A stretch of DNA of 64,000 nt from assembly GCA_023480665.1 (NCBI GenBank), contig JAMCWR010000003.1:36508-100507 (forward strand), written 5' to 3'. Within the stretch, counting starts at the first letter, position 1, and every line of letters begins with the position of its first letter. This document shows positions 17,690-27,246 of the stretch, piece by piece. The notes beneath the pieces are model-generated. The model ran no database searches and was not told the DNA's origin. It saw nothing but the letters and a program-made list of their open reading frames with translations. This stretch comes from Gammaproteobacteria bacterium. Its GTDB lineage: Bacteria; Pseudomonadota; Gammaproteobacteria; UBA9339. The position numbers and the translations under genes are program-made.

Positions 17690-18487
17690 ATGACAACTAG
17701 AAATTTAGAAGCAAACTATTTTAAAATTGGTTTTTTTGTGTTAATTGGAATTAGTGTAATTATTTTGGCACTACTTGCATTTGGCTCAAGCAAATTATTG
17801 CGCCGCACAGTTTATATTGAAACCTATTTTGACGAATCGATTCAGGGAATAACAGAAGGTTCACCGGTAAAGTACCGCGGCCTACAAATTGGCTACGTAA
17901 AAGAAATTGCTTTTACTAATGAAATATACCATAAAAATGAAATAACTAGCCCACGCTTACACAGCCGTTCTATCTATGTAAAAATTGCTATTACTTCTAA
18001 ATTATTTACGCACCTAAATAAAGATGAGCTTGAGCGATTGCTAACCGATGAAGTTGCTTCAGGATTGCGCGTGAAACTCGAAGCGCAAGGGTTAACTGGC
18101 ATAACTTATTTAGAATTTAATTATGTCGATCCAAAAAATAATCCGCCACCGGAAATCAGTTGGAAGCCGGAATATTTCTTTGTGCCTTCTGCCACCAGCA
18201 CCTTCAATATGCTAAGCAAAAGCATGCGCGACGTATTTTTGAAGTTAAAAGATGTCGATTTAAAAGGCTTAACAACTAGTATTGAAGATGCGGCACATTC
18301 AGTATCGAGCTTCTCACATAAAGCTGAAGACTTCTTTGATCACAATGATTTACCACTTGAAACAACCCTGTGGAATTTAAAAAATGTTTCGGATAATTTA
18401 CGTATTCTTTCTGAACAATTAAATTTTTATCCTACTGAAATTATTTTTGGTAAAGAACCGCCATTATTTGACCCGAGTAAACTCTAA
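17690..18487 (+). CDS. mlaD: MlaD/MCE-domain substrate-binding protein
   Basis: 265 residues with one N-terminal membrane helix (about 17-38, FKIGFFVLIGISVIILALLA). The MCE domain (about 45-150) has GSPVKYRGLQIGYVKEI, the conserved core of the family. It forms a periplasmic hexameric ring above the permease. The C-terminal part is helical. The gene lies nine bases after mlaF. No mlaC-like periplasmic carrier follows, unlike in E. coli. Confidence 0.9.
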   Translation: MTTRNLEANYFKIGFFVLIGISVIILALLAFGSSKLLRRTVYIETYFDESIQGITEGSPVKYRGLQIGYVKEIAFTNEIYHKNEITSPRLHSRSIYVKIAITSKLFTHLNKDELERLLTDEVASGLRVKLEAQGLTGITYLEFNYVDPKNNPPPEISWKPEYFFVPSATSTFNMLSKSMRDVFLKLKDVDLKGLTTSIEDAAHSVSSFSHKAEDFFDHNDLPLETTLWNLKNVSDNLRILSEQLNFYPTEIIFGKEPPLFDPSKL

Positions 18488-18488
18488 A

Positions 18489-19118
18489 ATGAAAAAGACA
18501 ATGCTAAAAGCTAGAAAATTATTTATTTTGCTTTGTGGTTTAAGTTGTTTGCTATTAGTTTCTGGTTGCTTTTCGGTAAAACATATTGACCGTAAGCAAT
18601 ATCTTCTAGATGTAAAAAATTTCCCCGCAAAAAAAGCGCCAAAATGCGCCTGTATTTTAGAAATTAACCAATTAACTGCAACACCACCATTTGATCAACT
18701 TAGTTTTATTTATCGCATCAGCGATACACAATATATCACTGATTTTTACCATAGCTTTTTAGTTGCCCCAACCCAGCAATTAAGCGGGCTCTTAACAAAT
18801 CGTCTCTATGCAACCGGACACATAAAGCAATTGGCATTTACAAGCTCGCATTATAAACTTTATCCAAAACTTACGAAATTTTATGCTGACTATCGCGACC
18901 GCAATCATCCAAAAGCAATAATCGCCATGCAAATTATGCTAAGCAAAGAAACAAAAAGCACACAAGCAATTTTGCTTGATAAAAATTTTATTGTGCAAGT
19001 GCCAATCCAAGAGAAAAATTCAGATTGCTTACTTGCCGCCTGGAACAAAGGTGTTGCAACTATTCTCGCTGCTGAAACTAAGGCAATCACTACTGCTTTA
19101 GCCAAAGCTGGTTGCTAA
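18489..19118 (+). CDS. ABC-type transport auxiliary lipoprotein (PqiC/YmbA-like)
   Basis: 209 residues from ATG at 18489, one base after the mlaD stop. A lipoprotein signal peptide ends in the lipobox VSGC (Cys near residue 27). The mature protein contains LEINQLTATPPFDQLSFIYR and an L-F-x-SGLLTN-like helix, the pattern of the ABC_trans_aux family that partners MCE systems (PqiC, YmbA). It probably links the MCE channel to the outer membrane. Confidence 0.8.
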   Translation: MKKTMLKARKLFILLCGLSCLLLVSGCFSVKHIDRKQYLLDVKNFPAKKAPKCACILEINQLTATPPFDQLSFIYRISDTQYITDFYHSFLVAPTQQLSGLLTNRLYATGHIKQLAFTSSHYKLYPKLTKFYADYRDRNHPKAIIAMQIMLSKETKSTQAILLDKNFIVQVPIQEKNSDCLLAAWNKGVATILAAETKAITTALAKAGC

Positions 19119-19148
19119 TATTGTGTGACGCATACGGATAAATTAATA

Positions 19149-19811
19149 ATGACTAAAAAATCAGCTTTTATTATTGGGATTGTGGGCGCAACTGGTAGCG
19201 GTAAATCGATGTTTTCGAAAATGTTGTCTGATCATTTTGAAGGAAAGGTAGTGCATATTTCTTCCGATATGTATTATAAGGATCAGTCGACTAAACCGCT
19301 GGCAAAACGTATTTTGTCCAATATGGACCGACCACAAGCAGTTGATTTTTCTTTGCTCATCAAACATCTGAAAAACCTAATTAAAGGAAGATGTATTGAA
19401 CAACCAATTTTTGATTTTGCCACCCACACCCGCAAAAAAAGAAAAATTATTGTAGAGCCAAAATCAGTAATCATTATTGAAGGTTTATTGCTTTTAGCAG
19501 ACAAAAAATTACGAGATTTTTTTGATTTAAAAATTTACATTGAGGTAGATGACGATCTAAGATTAGCTCGCAGAATTAAGCGTGACGTTGAAGAAAAAAG
19601 AAGTAAATCACTTGAAATGGCAATTGCGCAATATTTAGTTTCAGCTCGCCCCATGCATAAATTATTTGTTGAGCCACAAAAAGACTTAGCTAACATTATT
19701 GTCCCATGGAATAAAATGGACCAAGAGGCTGTCGACACTATTTCTGCACGTATCCGTGAAATGTTGCGGATTAAAGGCTATATAAATAATCATAATAATA
19801 TGAAATGTTAG
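19149..19811 (+). CDS. udk: uridine kinase-like P-loop kinase
   Basis: 220 residues from ATG at 19149; an in-frame GTG at 19125 has no ribosome site. The P-loop is GIVGATGSGKSMFSK. It is followed by SSDMYYKD, NMDRPQAVDF (substrate region), FDFATHTRKKR and EGLLLL, all typical of uridine kinases, with a lid at RRIKRDVEEKRSK. It phosphorylates uridine and cytidine in salvage. Length matches the 213 of E. coli Udk. Confidence 0.87.
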   Translation: MTKKSAFIIGIVGATGSGKSMFSKMLSDHFEGKVVHISSDMYYKDQSTKPLAKRILSNMDRPQAVDFSLLIKHLKNLIKGRCIEQPIFDFATHTRKKRKIIVEPKSVIIIEGLLLLADKKLRDFFDLKIYIEVDDDLRLARRIKRDVEEKRSKSLEMAIAQYLVSARPMHKLFVEPQKDLANIIVPWNKMDQEAVDTISARIREMLRIKGYINNHNNMKC

Positions 19812-19822
19812 TAATTAGCCAA

Positions 19823-21046
19823 CTAAAGTAATACAGCGCCCACAAAATAAGCAATTGCCGATAAAAAAATCGGCAGTAAAATATTTATATTTGCCAATTC
19901 ACTAACCATAAAACCGGTAAGAAAAAAGGCAATGCTAGCAACAGCAGCAATTCCGCCCATAACTTTGCCCTGCTCTGATTTACTAACTGCATTCGACGTT
20001 AATGCCAAAAAACTGCCATATGAAAGTATTTCAATCACTGCAAAAATAAATGTAAGCATCCAAATCAATTGCACACGATTTGTAAGACCCATAATCACCA
20101 CAATAACCCCAGCAATTACTAAGCTATAAAAAACAATCTGTTTTAAAGTAAATAATTTCAGAACGGTTTTTTGAATAAATAACACTGTGATTACATTGCC
20201 AATGCCAATCATGATCATGAACATGCCGATAGTATGGGTTTCTTGGTGAAATTTTTCTGATAACACCAAAGGAACTGCAGCTAAAAACACCCACCAGGCT
20301 AGGCTCATTACAAAAAACAATAACCCCAGCTTTCGCACTCTAGGGTCATTATAAATAAATACAAACGCAGAAAAAACCTTGCGTAAATGCATTCTAGCTA
20401 CTTGTCTTGGTACAAATGTTTCCTTAAAAGCAACTGCGACTAATAATGCATTAACTAACGCAAAGATTCCTGCAATCAAAAATGGTGTCGATAAATTAAA
20501 CCAGGAAATATATTTTTCTTCAGTGGTAAAACTAGAAATGATTGGGCCGACTATAAACCCAAGCGCCAAAGCCAAACTAATCCAACCCATGTTTCTGGCT
20601 TTAGTTTCTGTGGTACTAATATCAGCAGTTGCAGCATTTGCAATGTCGTAACTACCTGAAAAAAATCCCGAAAAAATTCTAACCAAAAGAAATATAGTTA
20701 AACTATGTATATGTATAGCTACAACAGAAAAAAAGTAACAAAGCGCCACTGCAAGTAAACATAACAAGAGGATTTTCTTCCGACCAAATTTATCAGATAA
20801 TTCACCTAAAAATGGTGTGCCAAAAAACATGCCGATTGGAAAAACCGATAAATACAACCCATAGAAAAAGTGACGTAAATTTATACCAGTTGTCAACCCA
20901 AGGATTGGGCTAGATTTTGCAATAAAAAGCCCAGGCAAAATTGGTAAAACCAAACCAAGCCCCATCACCTCGATAATAACGATCAGCATTAAAACTAATA
21001 ATGCTAATTTTGAATTTTTTGGTTGAACATTAATCATGTTATGCAT
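19823..21046 (-). CDS. MFS efflux transporter, TetA-like
   Basis: 407 residues with twelve hydrophobic segments. The helix 1 region MGLGLVLPILPGLF and the loop 2-3 motif GELSDKFGRKKILL match the 12-helix drug:proton antiporter group that includes TetA. Helix 5 contains GWISLALALGFIVGP, similar to motif C. It converges with udk. The substrate is unknown; a drug or metabolite exporter is the plain reading. A shared inverted repeat with the cupin gene promoter lies upstream. Confidence 0.8.
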   Translation of the reverse strand: MHNMINVQPKNSKLALLVLMLIVIIEVMGLGLVLPILPGLFIAKSSPILGLTTGINLRHFFYGLYLSVFPIGMFFGTPFLGELSDKFGRKKILLLCLLAVALCYFFSVVAIHIHSLTIFLLVRIFSGFFSGSYDIANAATADISTTETKARNMGWISLALALGFIVGPIISSFTTEEKYISWFNLSTPFLIAGIFALVNALLVAVAFKETFVPRQVARMHLRKVFSAFVFIYNDPRVRKLGLLFFVMSLAWWVFLAAVPLVLSEKFHQETHTIGMFMIMIGIGNVITVLFIQKTVLKLFTLKQIVFYSLVIAGVIVVIMGLTNRVQLIWMLTFIFAVIEILSYGSFLALTSNAVSKSEQGKVMGGIAAVASIAFFLTGFMVSELANINILLPIFLSAIAYFVGAVLL

Positions 21047-21061
21047 AGAACAATTCTACCC

Positions 21062-21145
21062 TTCTATCTCGGACACGGCTAGTTTGAAAAAAAATTAGTA
21101 TAATCACAATACTTTTTTGTTAAACTATGCGTACCCGAGATAGAA
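21062..21145. promoter_or_regulatory. 11-bp inverted repeat in divergent promoter region
   Basis: TTCTATCTCGG at 21062-21072 and its exact reverse complement CCGAGATAGAA at 21135-21145 flank the shared promoter region of the MFS gene and the cupin gene. They may be two operator half sites for one regulator controlling both genes. Confidence 0.4.
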
Positions 21146-21178
21146 TGTTAAAACAACGATAACATTTGGAGAAAAAAT

Positions 21179-21508
21179 ATGCACTTTTTTGATTGGAACA
21201 AAATCGACTTTAAACTAGTTAGAAAAGGAGTTTGGTATAAAACAATCCGCGGTAAAAATATGCAATTATTTTATATAAAATTAGAGCCGGGACAATTCAC
21301 CGATCACAACCATCCACATGAACAAATGGGATATGTTCTTGGTGGGGAAATTGAATTAACTATTGGCCCTGAGAAAAAAATATGTAAAGCAGGTGAAGCT
21401 TATTATATACCAAGTAACATTCAACATGGGTTTAAAACACTGGGCAATAAATGTGCAGAATATATAGATATATTTAGCCCAACAAAAGAAGAACACAGCA
21501 AGTTGTAA
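21179..21508 (+). CDS. cupin-domain protein
   Basis: 109 residues from ATG at 21179 with TTTGGAGAA upstream. A single beta-barrel cupin domain has motif 1 DHNHPHEQMGYVLGGEIELTI, with His-His and Glu as metal ligands, and motif 2 YYIPSNIQHGFKTL. Small cupins of this type bind a metal and are often sugar/ligand-binding or dioxygenase-like proteins of unknown substrate. The divergent neighbour is an MFS efflux pump with a matching inverted repeat between them. Confidence 0.85.
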   Translation: MHFFDWNKIDFKLVRKGVWYKTIRGKNMQLFYIKLEPGQFTDHNHPHEQMGYVLGGEIELTIGPEKKICKAGEAYYIPSNIQHGFKTLGNKCAEYIDIFSPTKEEHSKL

Positions 21509-21608
21509 CATTTTTAAACGCTTTAAAAAGATTGAATATAATCTTTGCATAAGATTTTCCCATTAAATAAAGCAAATTTTTAAAAATGCTTGGAAGAAAA
21601 ACCATATC

Positions 21609-21636
21609 TTGTGATACTATTTGTATAGAATATAAT
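21609..21636 (+). promoter_or_regulatory. predicted sigma70 promoter of the autotransporter-like gene
   Basis: TTGTGA, 16 bases, then TATAAT, ending about 73 bases before the start codon at 21710. Confidence 0.4.
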
Positions 21637-21709
21637 TTTTGGACCACATAGACCCCATATGAGAAATATCGGATTCAATAAATTGACAAAAGTACTGCGG
21701 GATTACTAG

Positions 21710-24436
21710 ATGCGTAAACAAATACTATCATTAACGTTCGGTTTATTTAGTTATTCGCTTGTTGCCCAGTCTGCAGTTGCAGATTTAAATAAAACTGCTA
21801 TAACGCTTTGGGGTTTTAGCGGCGCAGAAACCGCTAGCGAGCTGCAACTTTTATCGCCACTCATTTTAGACCAGGATTTTGTTTTTTTTGGTGGTGGCGA
21901 AGGCAGGCTTGCAGCAAACAAAGGTTGGCTTTTAGGAATTGGTGGTGGCTTAAGAAAAATTATTAAGTCACAGATTTATGGTGGCTATGTTTTCGCCGAT
22001 TTTAATAACGCACCAGGTAATAATAAATTTTGGGTGATTTCGCCCGGTTTTGAAAGCTTTGGCGAAAATTGGGAAGGACGAGTGAATGGGTACATCCCTT
22101 TAAAAGATAGAATTTACTCCTCGTCAGTAGATCTTGCTGAAAATTTTGGCATCTATAAATATGAAGATTTTATTACTTCTCCGCATACAATCTATGATCA
22201 TCTTCTTCAGGATGTCACTGAACCAGCAATAGGTTTTGATGCTGAAATTGGTCGCGCGGTGCCGCATATCGCGGGGTTAAAACTTTTTGTTGGCGGATAT
22301 TATTTTCATACTCGTGACTTTTCAAATATTACTGGTTGCACAGCACGTATTAGTTATCAGCTTAATCGCTATACCGCATTTGAACTTCGTGATAAATACG
22401 ATAATGCGAAAAAAAATCAATTTTTAATCGGTGTAAAATTTACCCTAGGTGGCTTACGTGCAAAAAATGACAGCAAGCCTAATGTAGAATTATCAGAGCG
22501 GCTGCTTGATCCAATTGAACATAATTTTGCTGTCTCCGGGAACGGTAATAGCGTGCCTTTAAAACGTGATTTTTTAGATACTCACCAAGTTGTTAAAGTT
22601 AAGGATCATGTTTGGTATTTCGACGCTCTCGGCAGTTCAGGAGTAAATGGCATTGCTGGCGATGGCACTTTTTTACATCCATTCTCGGGAATAGATGCAG
22701 TAACCTTAAGTAAAATTCAAAATGACCAGACTTTTGGTGGTGCATATGCAAATTTTTATTTTAATGGCAACAATGCATATCGCTTAAATGGATTTACAAA
22801 CCAGCGCTTTACTTTACCAGCTAATTACAATATTTATGGCAGAACCACTAATTACTTATTGCCAGCCACAGCAAATTTGCGCCCAACATTTATTGGCGGG
22901 CTTGATCTTTATGGAAATAATAATTTAGAAGCAATTGCATTGAAAAACGATGGCACCCAAGACGCTGGCATTTTAATTGTAAATAACAATGATGTGCGCA
23001 ATGTTTTTTTAAATAATGTTTTGGTCGGAGAAAACAATTCTCATTTTGGCTATACCTTAGGCGTGAATGGGCAAAGCTCAACTATATTAACTCTTGCTAA
23101 CTCTACAATTTATGGTTATAGCAGTGATCCAACAAAATCTGGGAATGGGATTGTCATCAATGGCGGCACTATCAATTTTCTTAATAACAATATTATCAGC
23201 GGTAATGCAGAATTTAAGAATATAAATTATAACACCAACCAACCAGAGTTTAGCTTTGGCAATGGTCTTGTTGCAAATAACGCAACAATTTCTGTACTTG
23301 GTAATCATAATGTTATTAGCGGAAACTCAGTCGTCGACAATATTGCTTTGCAGAATATGACAGTAACTTGGGCAAGTGGTACTGGTGTGGTTGCTGACAG
23401 TGCGCATATTATTATTAGCGGCAATGACAATACATTTTCCGGAAAAGTAGTAACTACTAATGCAACTAGTAGTGGTACAGCAAATGTGCAATGGTTTGGC
23501 GGTAGTAGTTTTTTAGGTAACGGCGCAAATTTCGCAATTAGCGGTAGAGGCAATAGGTTTTCTGGATCAGCACAAGCAAATAATATAAACGTTACTAGTG
23601 GTGCTGCCGTCGCTTTGGTTTATGGTAATGCGATTATGGGAAATGGCGCTAAATTTAATATTAGTGGCAGAGGTAATTCATTTTCTGGTTCTGCTACACT
23701 AAATAATGCTAATATTAATAACAATGCAGTTATCGCTTGGATTTTTGGTAACAGCATTATGGGTAATGGCGCCAACTTTAGCATTAGTGGTAGCGGTAAT
23801 TCGTTTTCCGGCATTGCTTCTTCAGAAAACACCAGCATTGATAATCATTCCATTGCTGCCTGGATTTTTGGCAACAGCATTATGGGTAATGGCGCTACTT
23901 TTAATATCAGCGGTAGTGGCAATACATTTTCTGGGAAAGATGAAACAAATACCGCTAAATTTGCCCATGATGCAGTTGTGGTGATGTTTAATGGCAATGC
24001 CCTGATAGCAAACGGAGCCAAGATTAACCTTCTTGGTAGCAATAATATTTTTTCCGGAACAATGCAGAGCGATAACACTTATACCACAAATGCTGCTGAA
24101 GTTACTTGGAATGGCGGAAATGGATTGATTGCTGGAGGCGGCGCAATAAATATTGTTGGTAATAATAATAACTTTACTGGTGATTTGCGGATTATTAATC
24201 ATAATACAGATGGCACAGCGAATAATACTTGGACTGGCGGCGATGGGATATTTGCCAATGGCGCAATGATAAATTTCATCGGCAACCTAAACAAAGCTAT
24301 TGGGCATGCATCTAGCGATAAAAAACTTGATCCGGCCGATCACAATTATTTTTCTGCTGGCTATGGCCTGTTTGCGCACGGCGCAGAAATAAACGACTTT
24401 GGATATGCAAATTATTTCTCCTCTATTTATAAATAA
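21710..24436 (+). CDS. inverse-autotransporter-like surface protein with repeat passenger
   Basis: 908 residues with a signal peptide (about 1-24). Residues about 45-245 are rich in alternating aromatic strands (GWLLGIGGGLRKII, YGGYVFADF, WEGRVNGYIPL, LKLFVGGYYFHT, FLIGVKFTLGG). This resembles the N-terminal beta-barrel of inverse autotransporters (intimin/invasin type). The rest is a passenger with about ten imperfect repeats of some 36-42 residues, each with a core like NISGSGNTFSG after a NGA motif. That suggests a right-handed beta-helix exposed at the surface. The repeats are asparagine/glycine-rich. A role in adhesion is inferred. Confidence 0.65.
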   Translation: MRKQILSLTFGLFSYSLVAQSAVADLNKTAITLWGFSGAETASELQLLSPLILDQDFVFFGGGEGRLAANKGWLLGIGGGLRKIIKSQIYGGYVFADFNNAPGNNKFWVISPGFESFGENWEGRVNGYIPLKDRIYSSSVDLAENFGIYKYEDFITSPHTIYDHLLQDVTEPAIGFDAEIGRAVPHIAGLKLFVGGYYFHTRDFSNITGCTARISYQLNRYTAFELRDKYDNAKKNQFLIGVKFTLGGLRAKNDSKPNVELSERLLDPIEHNFAVSGNGNSVPLKRDFLDTHQVVKVKDHVWYFDALGSSGVNGIAGDGTFLHPFSGIDAVTLSKIQNDQTFGGAYANFYFNGNNAYRLNGFTNQRFTLPANYNIYGRTTNYLLPATANLRPTFIGGLDLYGNNNLEAIALKNDGTQDAGILIVNNNDVRNVFLNNVLVGENNSHFGYTLGVNGQSSTILTLANSTIYGYSSDPTKSGNGIVINGGTINFLNNNIISGNAEFKNINYNTNQPEFSFGNGLVANNATISVLGNHNVISGNSVVDNIALQNMTVTWASGTGVVADSAHIIISGNDNTFSGKVVTTNATSSGTANVQWFGGSSFLGNGANFAISGRGNRFSGSAQANNINVTSGAAVALVYGNAIMGNGAKFNISGRGNSFSGSATLNNANINNNAVIAWIFGNSIMGNGANFSISGSGNSFSGIASSENTSIDNHSIAAWIFGNSIMGNGATFNISGSGNTFSGKDETNTAKFAHDAVVVMFNGNALIANGAKINLLGSNNIFSGTMQSDNTYTTNAAEVTWNGGNGLIAGGGAINIVGNNNNFTGDLRIINHNTDGTANNTWTGGDGIFANGAMINFIGNLNKAIGHASSDKKLDPADHNYFSAGYGLFAHGAEINDFGYANYFSSIYK

Positions 24437-24572
24437 CATGAATTAGCATCAGCTTCATCTAAAAACTATTCTTGACTTTCAAACTCGACTTACTTCAAAA
24501 TAGCATGATGTAATATTTTGAATATTTTCAAATCTTAGCCTTAAAACCTTAATTTTAAATGGGGATTTAAAC

Positions 24573-25397
24573 TTGAAATTTAAAGCATCAACAATTTTTG
24601 TCTGCGGTTTTTTTCTTTACACCATGGGAGCATATGCTGCTCAAAAAGAATTTAGCGATACTACGCTAAATAAACCATATCTAAGCTTTGAATCTGGCTG
24701 TGCATTTTCACTGCCGGGCAATCTTGATGTTTCAGAAAGCAAAAACCCTGCTTCAGGTTTCGTATGGGATCATTCTAATGACGGGTGGAATAACCGCTTA
24801 GGCAATAGCGTTATTTTTGGTATCAATTTCGGTTACAACATTTCAAAATTGCTTTCACTTGAATTAGCTTATAACTATCGCCCCTCATTTAAGTATGAAA
24901 AATTGCAGACCGTGTATGCGTCAAGCTCCATTGGCACTCGTATTCGTCACTTTGATTTAGATGATCACACGTTGATGCTAAATGGTATTTTTCATGTCGC
25001 AACACTTTCAACTGATTTACTAAACTTTCGCGAACGCACAGGAATTGAGCCATTTATAAACTTAGGTGTCGGTGTAGCAAGAAATACTATCAGCAATTTT
25101 CATGGAATTAGTGTAGACAAACAACCTGGGTTAATTTTTAGCAAAATGATAGATAACACTAACTACAGTTTTGCTGGGCAAGCAGGCGGCGGACTAAATA
25201 TTATTTTTAATCCAAGTTGGTCAATGAAAGTTGGTTATCGTTTCCTTTATGCTGGGAAATTTAAAACTCAAGATTATGTTACTGATGATCCTGATGGCCA
25301 GCATACAGGCATTCCGGGTTCTGGGAATTCTGCAAATCCCTGGAGCGGGACACTACAAACTAACGAAGCTTATGCGAGTTTATCTTATACTTGGTAA
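24573..25397 (+). CDS. outer-membrane beta-barrel protein
   Basis: 274 residues starting at TTG 24573, with GGGGA eight bases upstream. Signal peptide about 1-22. The mature part has N-terminal PYLSFESGCAF and many amphipathic strands (NLGVGVARN, SWSMKVGYRFLYAGKF). It ends in SLSYTW, with the terminal aromatic residue expected for BamA-dependent barrels. It resembles OmpA-like/OmpW-like or surface-antigen porin families. The last 200 bp of the gene and its stop are duplicated at 30097-30296. Confidence 0.8.
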   Translation: MKFKASTIFVCGFFLYTMGAYAAQKEFSDTTLNKPYLSFESGCAFSLPGNLDVSESKNPASGFVWDHSNDGWNNRLGNSVIFGINFGYNISKLLSLELAYNYRPSFKYEKLQTVYASSSIGTRIRHFDLDDHTLMLNGIFHVATLSTDLLNFRERTGIEPFINLGVGVARNTISNFHGISVDKQPGLIFSKMIDNTNYSFAGQAGGGLNIIFNPSWSMKVGYRFLYAGKFKTQDYVTDDPDGQHTGIPGSGNSANPWSGTLQTNEAYASLSYTW

Positions 25398-25404
25398 TCT
25401 TTTA
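25205..25404 (+). repeat. 200-bp direct repeat, copy 1 (3' end of barrel gene)
   Basis: This segment aligns without gaps to 30097-30296 with only about two or three substitutions. The copies flank the block holding two ABC transporters and a kinase. Confidence 0.85.
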
Positions 25405-25443
25405 ATTTTATTGTCAGTTGTCAAATTTGGCCCCTAACATACT

Positions 25444-27246
25444 ATGAAACAAAACTACGAAGACAAAGATTTGCCTGGTAAGTTAGTACCATTCATCTGG
25501 CGATATCTAAAACATAGAAAAATATTTTTAGTGGGTTTCTTTTTTGTCGCGATGGTTTGGGCGACAGAAATGTCACTTAGGCCCTATTTATTAAAAGTAA
25601 TCATTGATGCGGTAGTGAAATATTCACGAAATAATACGCAAATGATTATTGCAACGTTGACGCCAGCAATACTGTATGTGTCGTTATCAATTATCGTCAA
25701 CCTCGCTTTGCGTTTACACAGCTATCTTAATTTACGACTATTCCCTGAAATAAAAGCTGCCGCCAACAAAGATATGTTTGAATATTTAATGCACCATTCA
25801 CATGCATTTTTTCAAAACAATTTTTCTGGGAGCTTATCTAAAAAAATATTTGATATAGCTAATATTGAGCAACTCATCGGTATCATTAATGAATTGTTTT
25901 ACCCGAGAATATTTGCGATACTCATTTCAAGCATTACATTATTCATTGTGGTAAAGCCCATATTTGGAATTATCCTGTTTCTTTGGGCGATCTTCTTTGT
26001 TTGTTTCTCCTATTCTGCAGCGAAAAAGTTGGAAAAATTAGCGGGGCTTTACTCTGAAGCATTTGCTAAAGCTGGCGGAACAATATCTGATTCAATTTCA
26101 AATATAATGAGCACCAAACTTTTTGCTAATATTCCAGAAGAAGTTGCTTATGTTCATAAAGACATTGATTATCTAGTGGAATGTGATCGCGCAGTTGACT
26201 GGAAAAATTTGCAAATTAGCTTAATTCGAGGCTTTAGCCTAACTATATTAATAGCCGCAATGATAATCACCTTAATCTATGGGCGTACTCAAGGCTGGGT
26301 TAGCCCCGGAGATTTTGCTTTGGTTTTAATGCTGTCAATTTCATTATGCTCAAGCATGGGTGATCTAGGGCAAAGTATGTTGCAATTTTTTAGGATTGTT
26401 GGTACCTGCAACCAAGCTTTAAGTTTTATTCGAATAGCACATGAAATTGTTGACGCACCTGATGCAGTACCTTTACGAGTAACTAAAGGTGAAATTAAGC
26501 TGCAAAACGTAGCGTTTCACTACGAAAACAGCAAGCCTCTGTTTGAAAATCTTAACATCACGATTCATCCTGGAGAAAAAATTGGATTGGTCGGTTACTC
26601 AGGTGGTGGCAAATCAACTTTTATTAAACTCATTTTACGTTTGATTGATGCGCAATCAGGCAGCATATTGATTGATGGCCAAGATATAAAAAAAGTTACT
26701 CAGGACTCTATCCGTAAGCAAATCGGAACCATTCCACAGGAACCGGATTTGTTTCACCGCACAATAATGGAAAATATTCGTTTTGCCAAACCAGATGCAA
26801 GTGATGCTGACGTTATTGAGGCCGCAAAAAAAGCCAAGTGTCATGAATTTATTTCTGAGATGCCAGATAAATACCAATCTTTAGTTGGCGAGCGTGGCAT
26901 AAAATTATCTGGTGGACAAAAACAACGTATTGCTGTAGCAAGAGCATTTTTAAAAAATGCCCCTATTCTTTTGCTGGATGAAGCAACATCTTCTCTCGAT
27001 TCGATTACAGAAAGTAGTATTCAAGAGAGCCTCTACGAAGTAATGGCAAACAAAACAACCATTGTAATTGCTCACAGATTATCGACATTGAAAAACATGG
27101 ACAGGATATTAGTTTTTGTGAACGGTAAAATAGCAGAAGATGGCTCTTTGGATTCCTTGCTAAAAAATAATAAGAGTCATTTTCATAAACTTTGGCAGAT
27201 GCAAGCAGAAGGATTTATTCCCCTCATGGCAAAGCAAGCATCATAA
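25444..27246 (+). CDS. ABC exporter half-transporter (MsbA/ABCB type)
   Basis: 600 residues. The N-terminal 1-320 holds six membrane helices of the type I exporter fold. The C-terminal ATPase has Walker A GYSGGGKST near residue 386, Q-loop IPQEPDLFHRT, signature LSGGQKQRIAVARA near residue 490, Walker B ILLLDEATSSLD and H-loop IAHRLST. All catalytic motifs are intact. The substrate is unknown; lipid, peptide or drug export are possible. It converges with, and overlaps by six bases, the next ABC gene. Confidence 0.87.
   Translation: MKQNYEDKDLPGKLVPFIWRYLKHRKIFLVGFFFVAMVWATEMSLRPYLLKVIIDAVVKYSRNNTQMIIATLTPAILYVSLSIIVNLALRLHSYLNLRLFPEIKAAANKDMFEYLMHHSHAFFQNNFSGSLSKKIFDIANIEQLIGIINELFYPRIFAILISSITLFIVVKPIFGIILFLWAIFFVCFSYSAAKKLEKLAGLYSEAFAKAGGTISDSISNIMSTKLFANIPEEVAYVHKDIDYLVECDRAVDWKNLQISLIRGFSLTILIAAMIITLIYGRTQGWVSPGDFALVLMLSISLCSSMGDLGQSMLQFFRIVGTCNQALSFIRIAHEIVDAPDAVPLRVTKGEIKLQNVAFHYENSKPLFENLNITIHPGEKIGLVGYSGGGKSTFIKLILRLIDAQSGSILIDGQDIKKVTQDSIRKQIGTIPQEPDLFHRTIMENIRFAKPDASDADVIEAAKKAKCHEFISEMPDKYQSLVGERGIKLSGGQKQRIAVARAFLKNAPILLLDEATSSLDSITESSIQESLYEVMANKTTIVIAHRLSTLKNMDRILVFVNGKIAEDGSLDSLLKNNKSHFHKLWQMQAEGFIPLMAKQAS

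Noticed and set aside
23305..24202. Several long frames opposite and within the autotransporter-like gene
   Set aside because: They are by-products of the repeat structure and have no independent protein-like motifs.
23100..24300. Regular DNA repeats that might suggest a CRISPR array
   Set aside because: Units are imperfect, in frame and encode protein repeats; there are no uniform 28-37-bp repeats with unique spacers.
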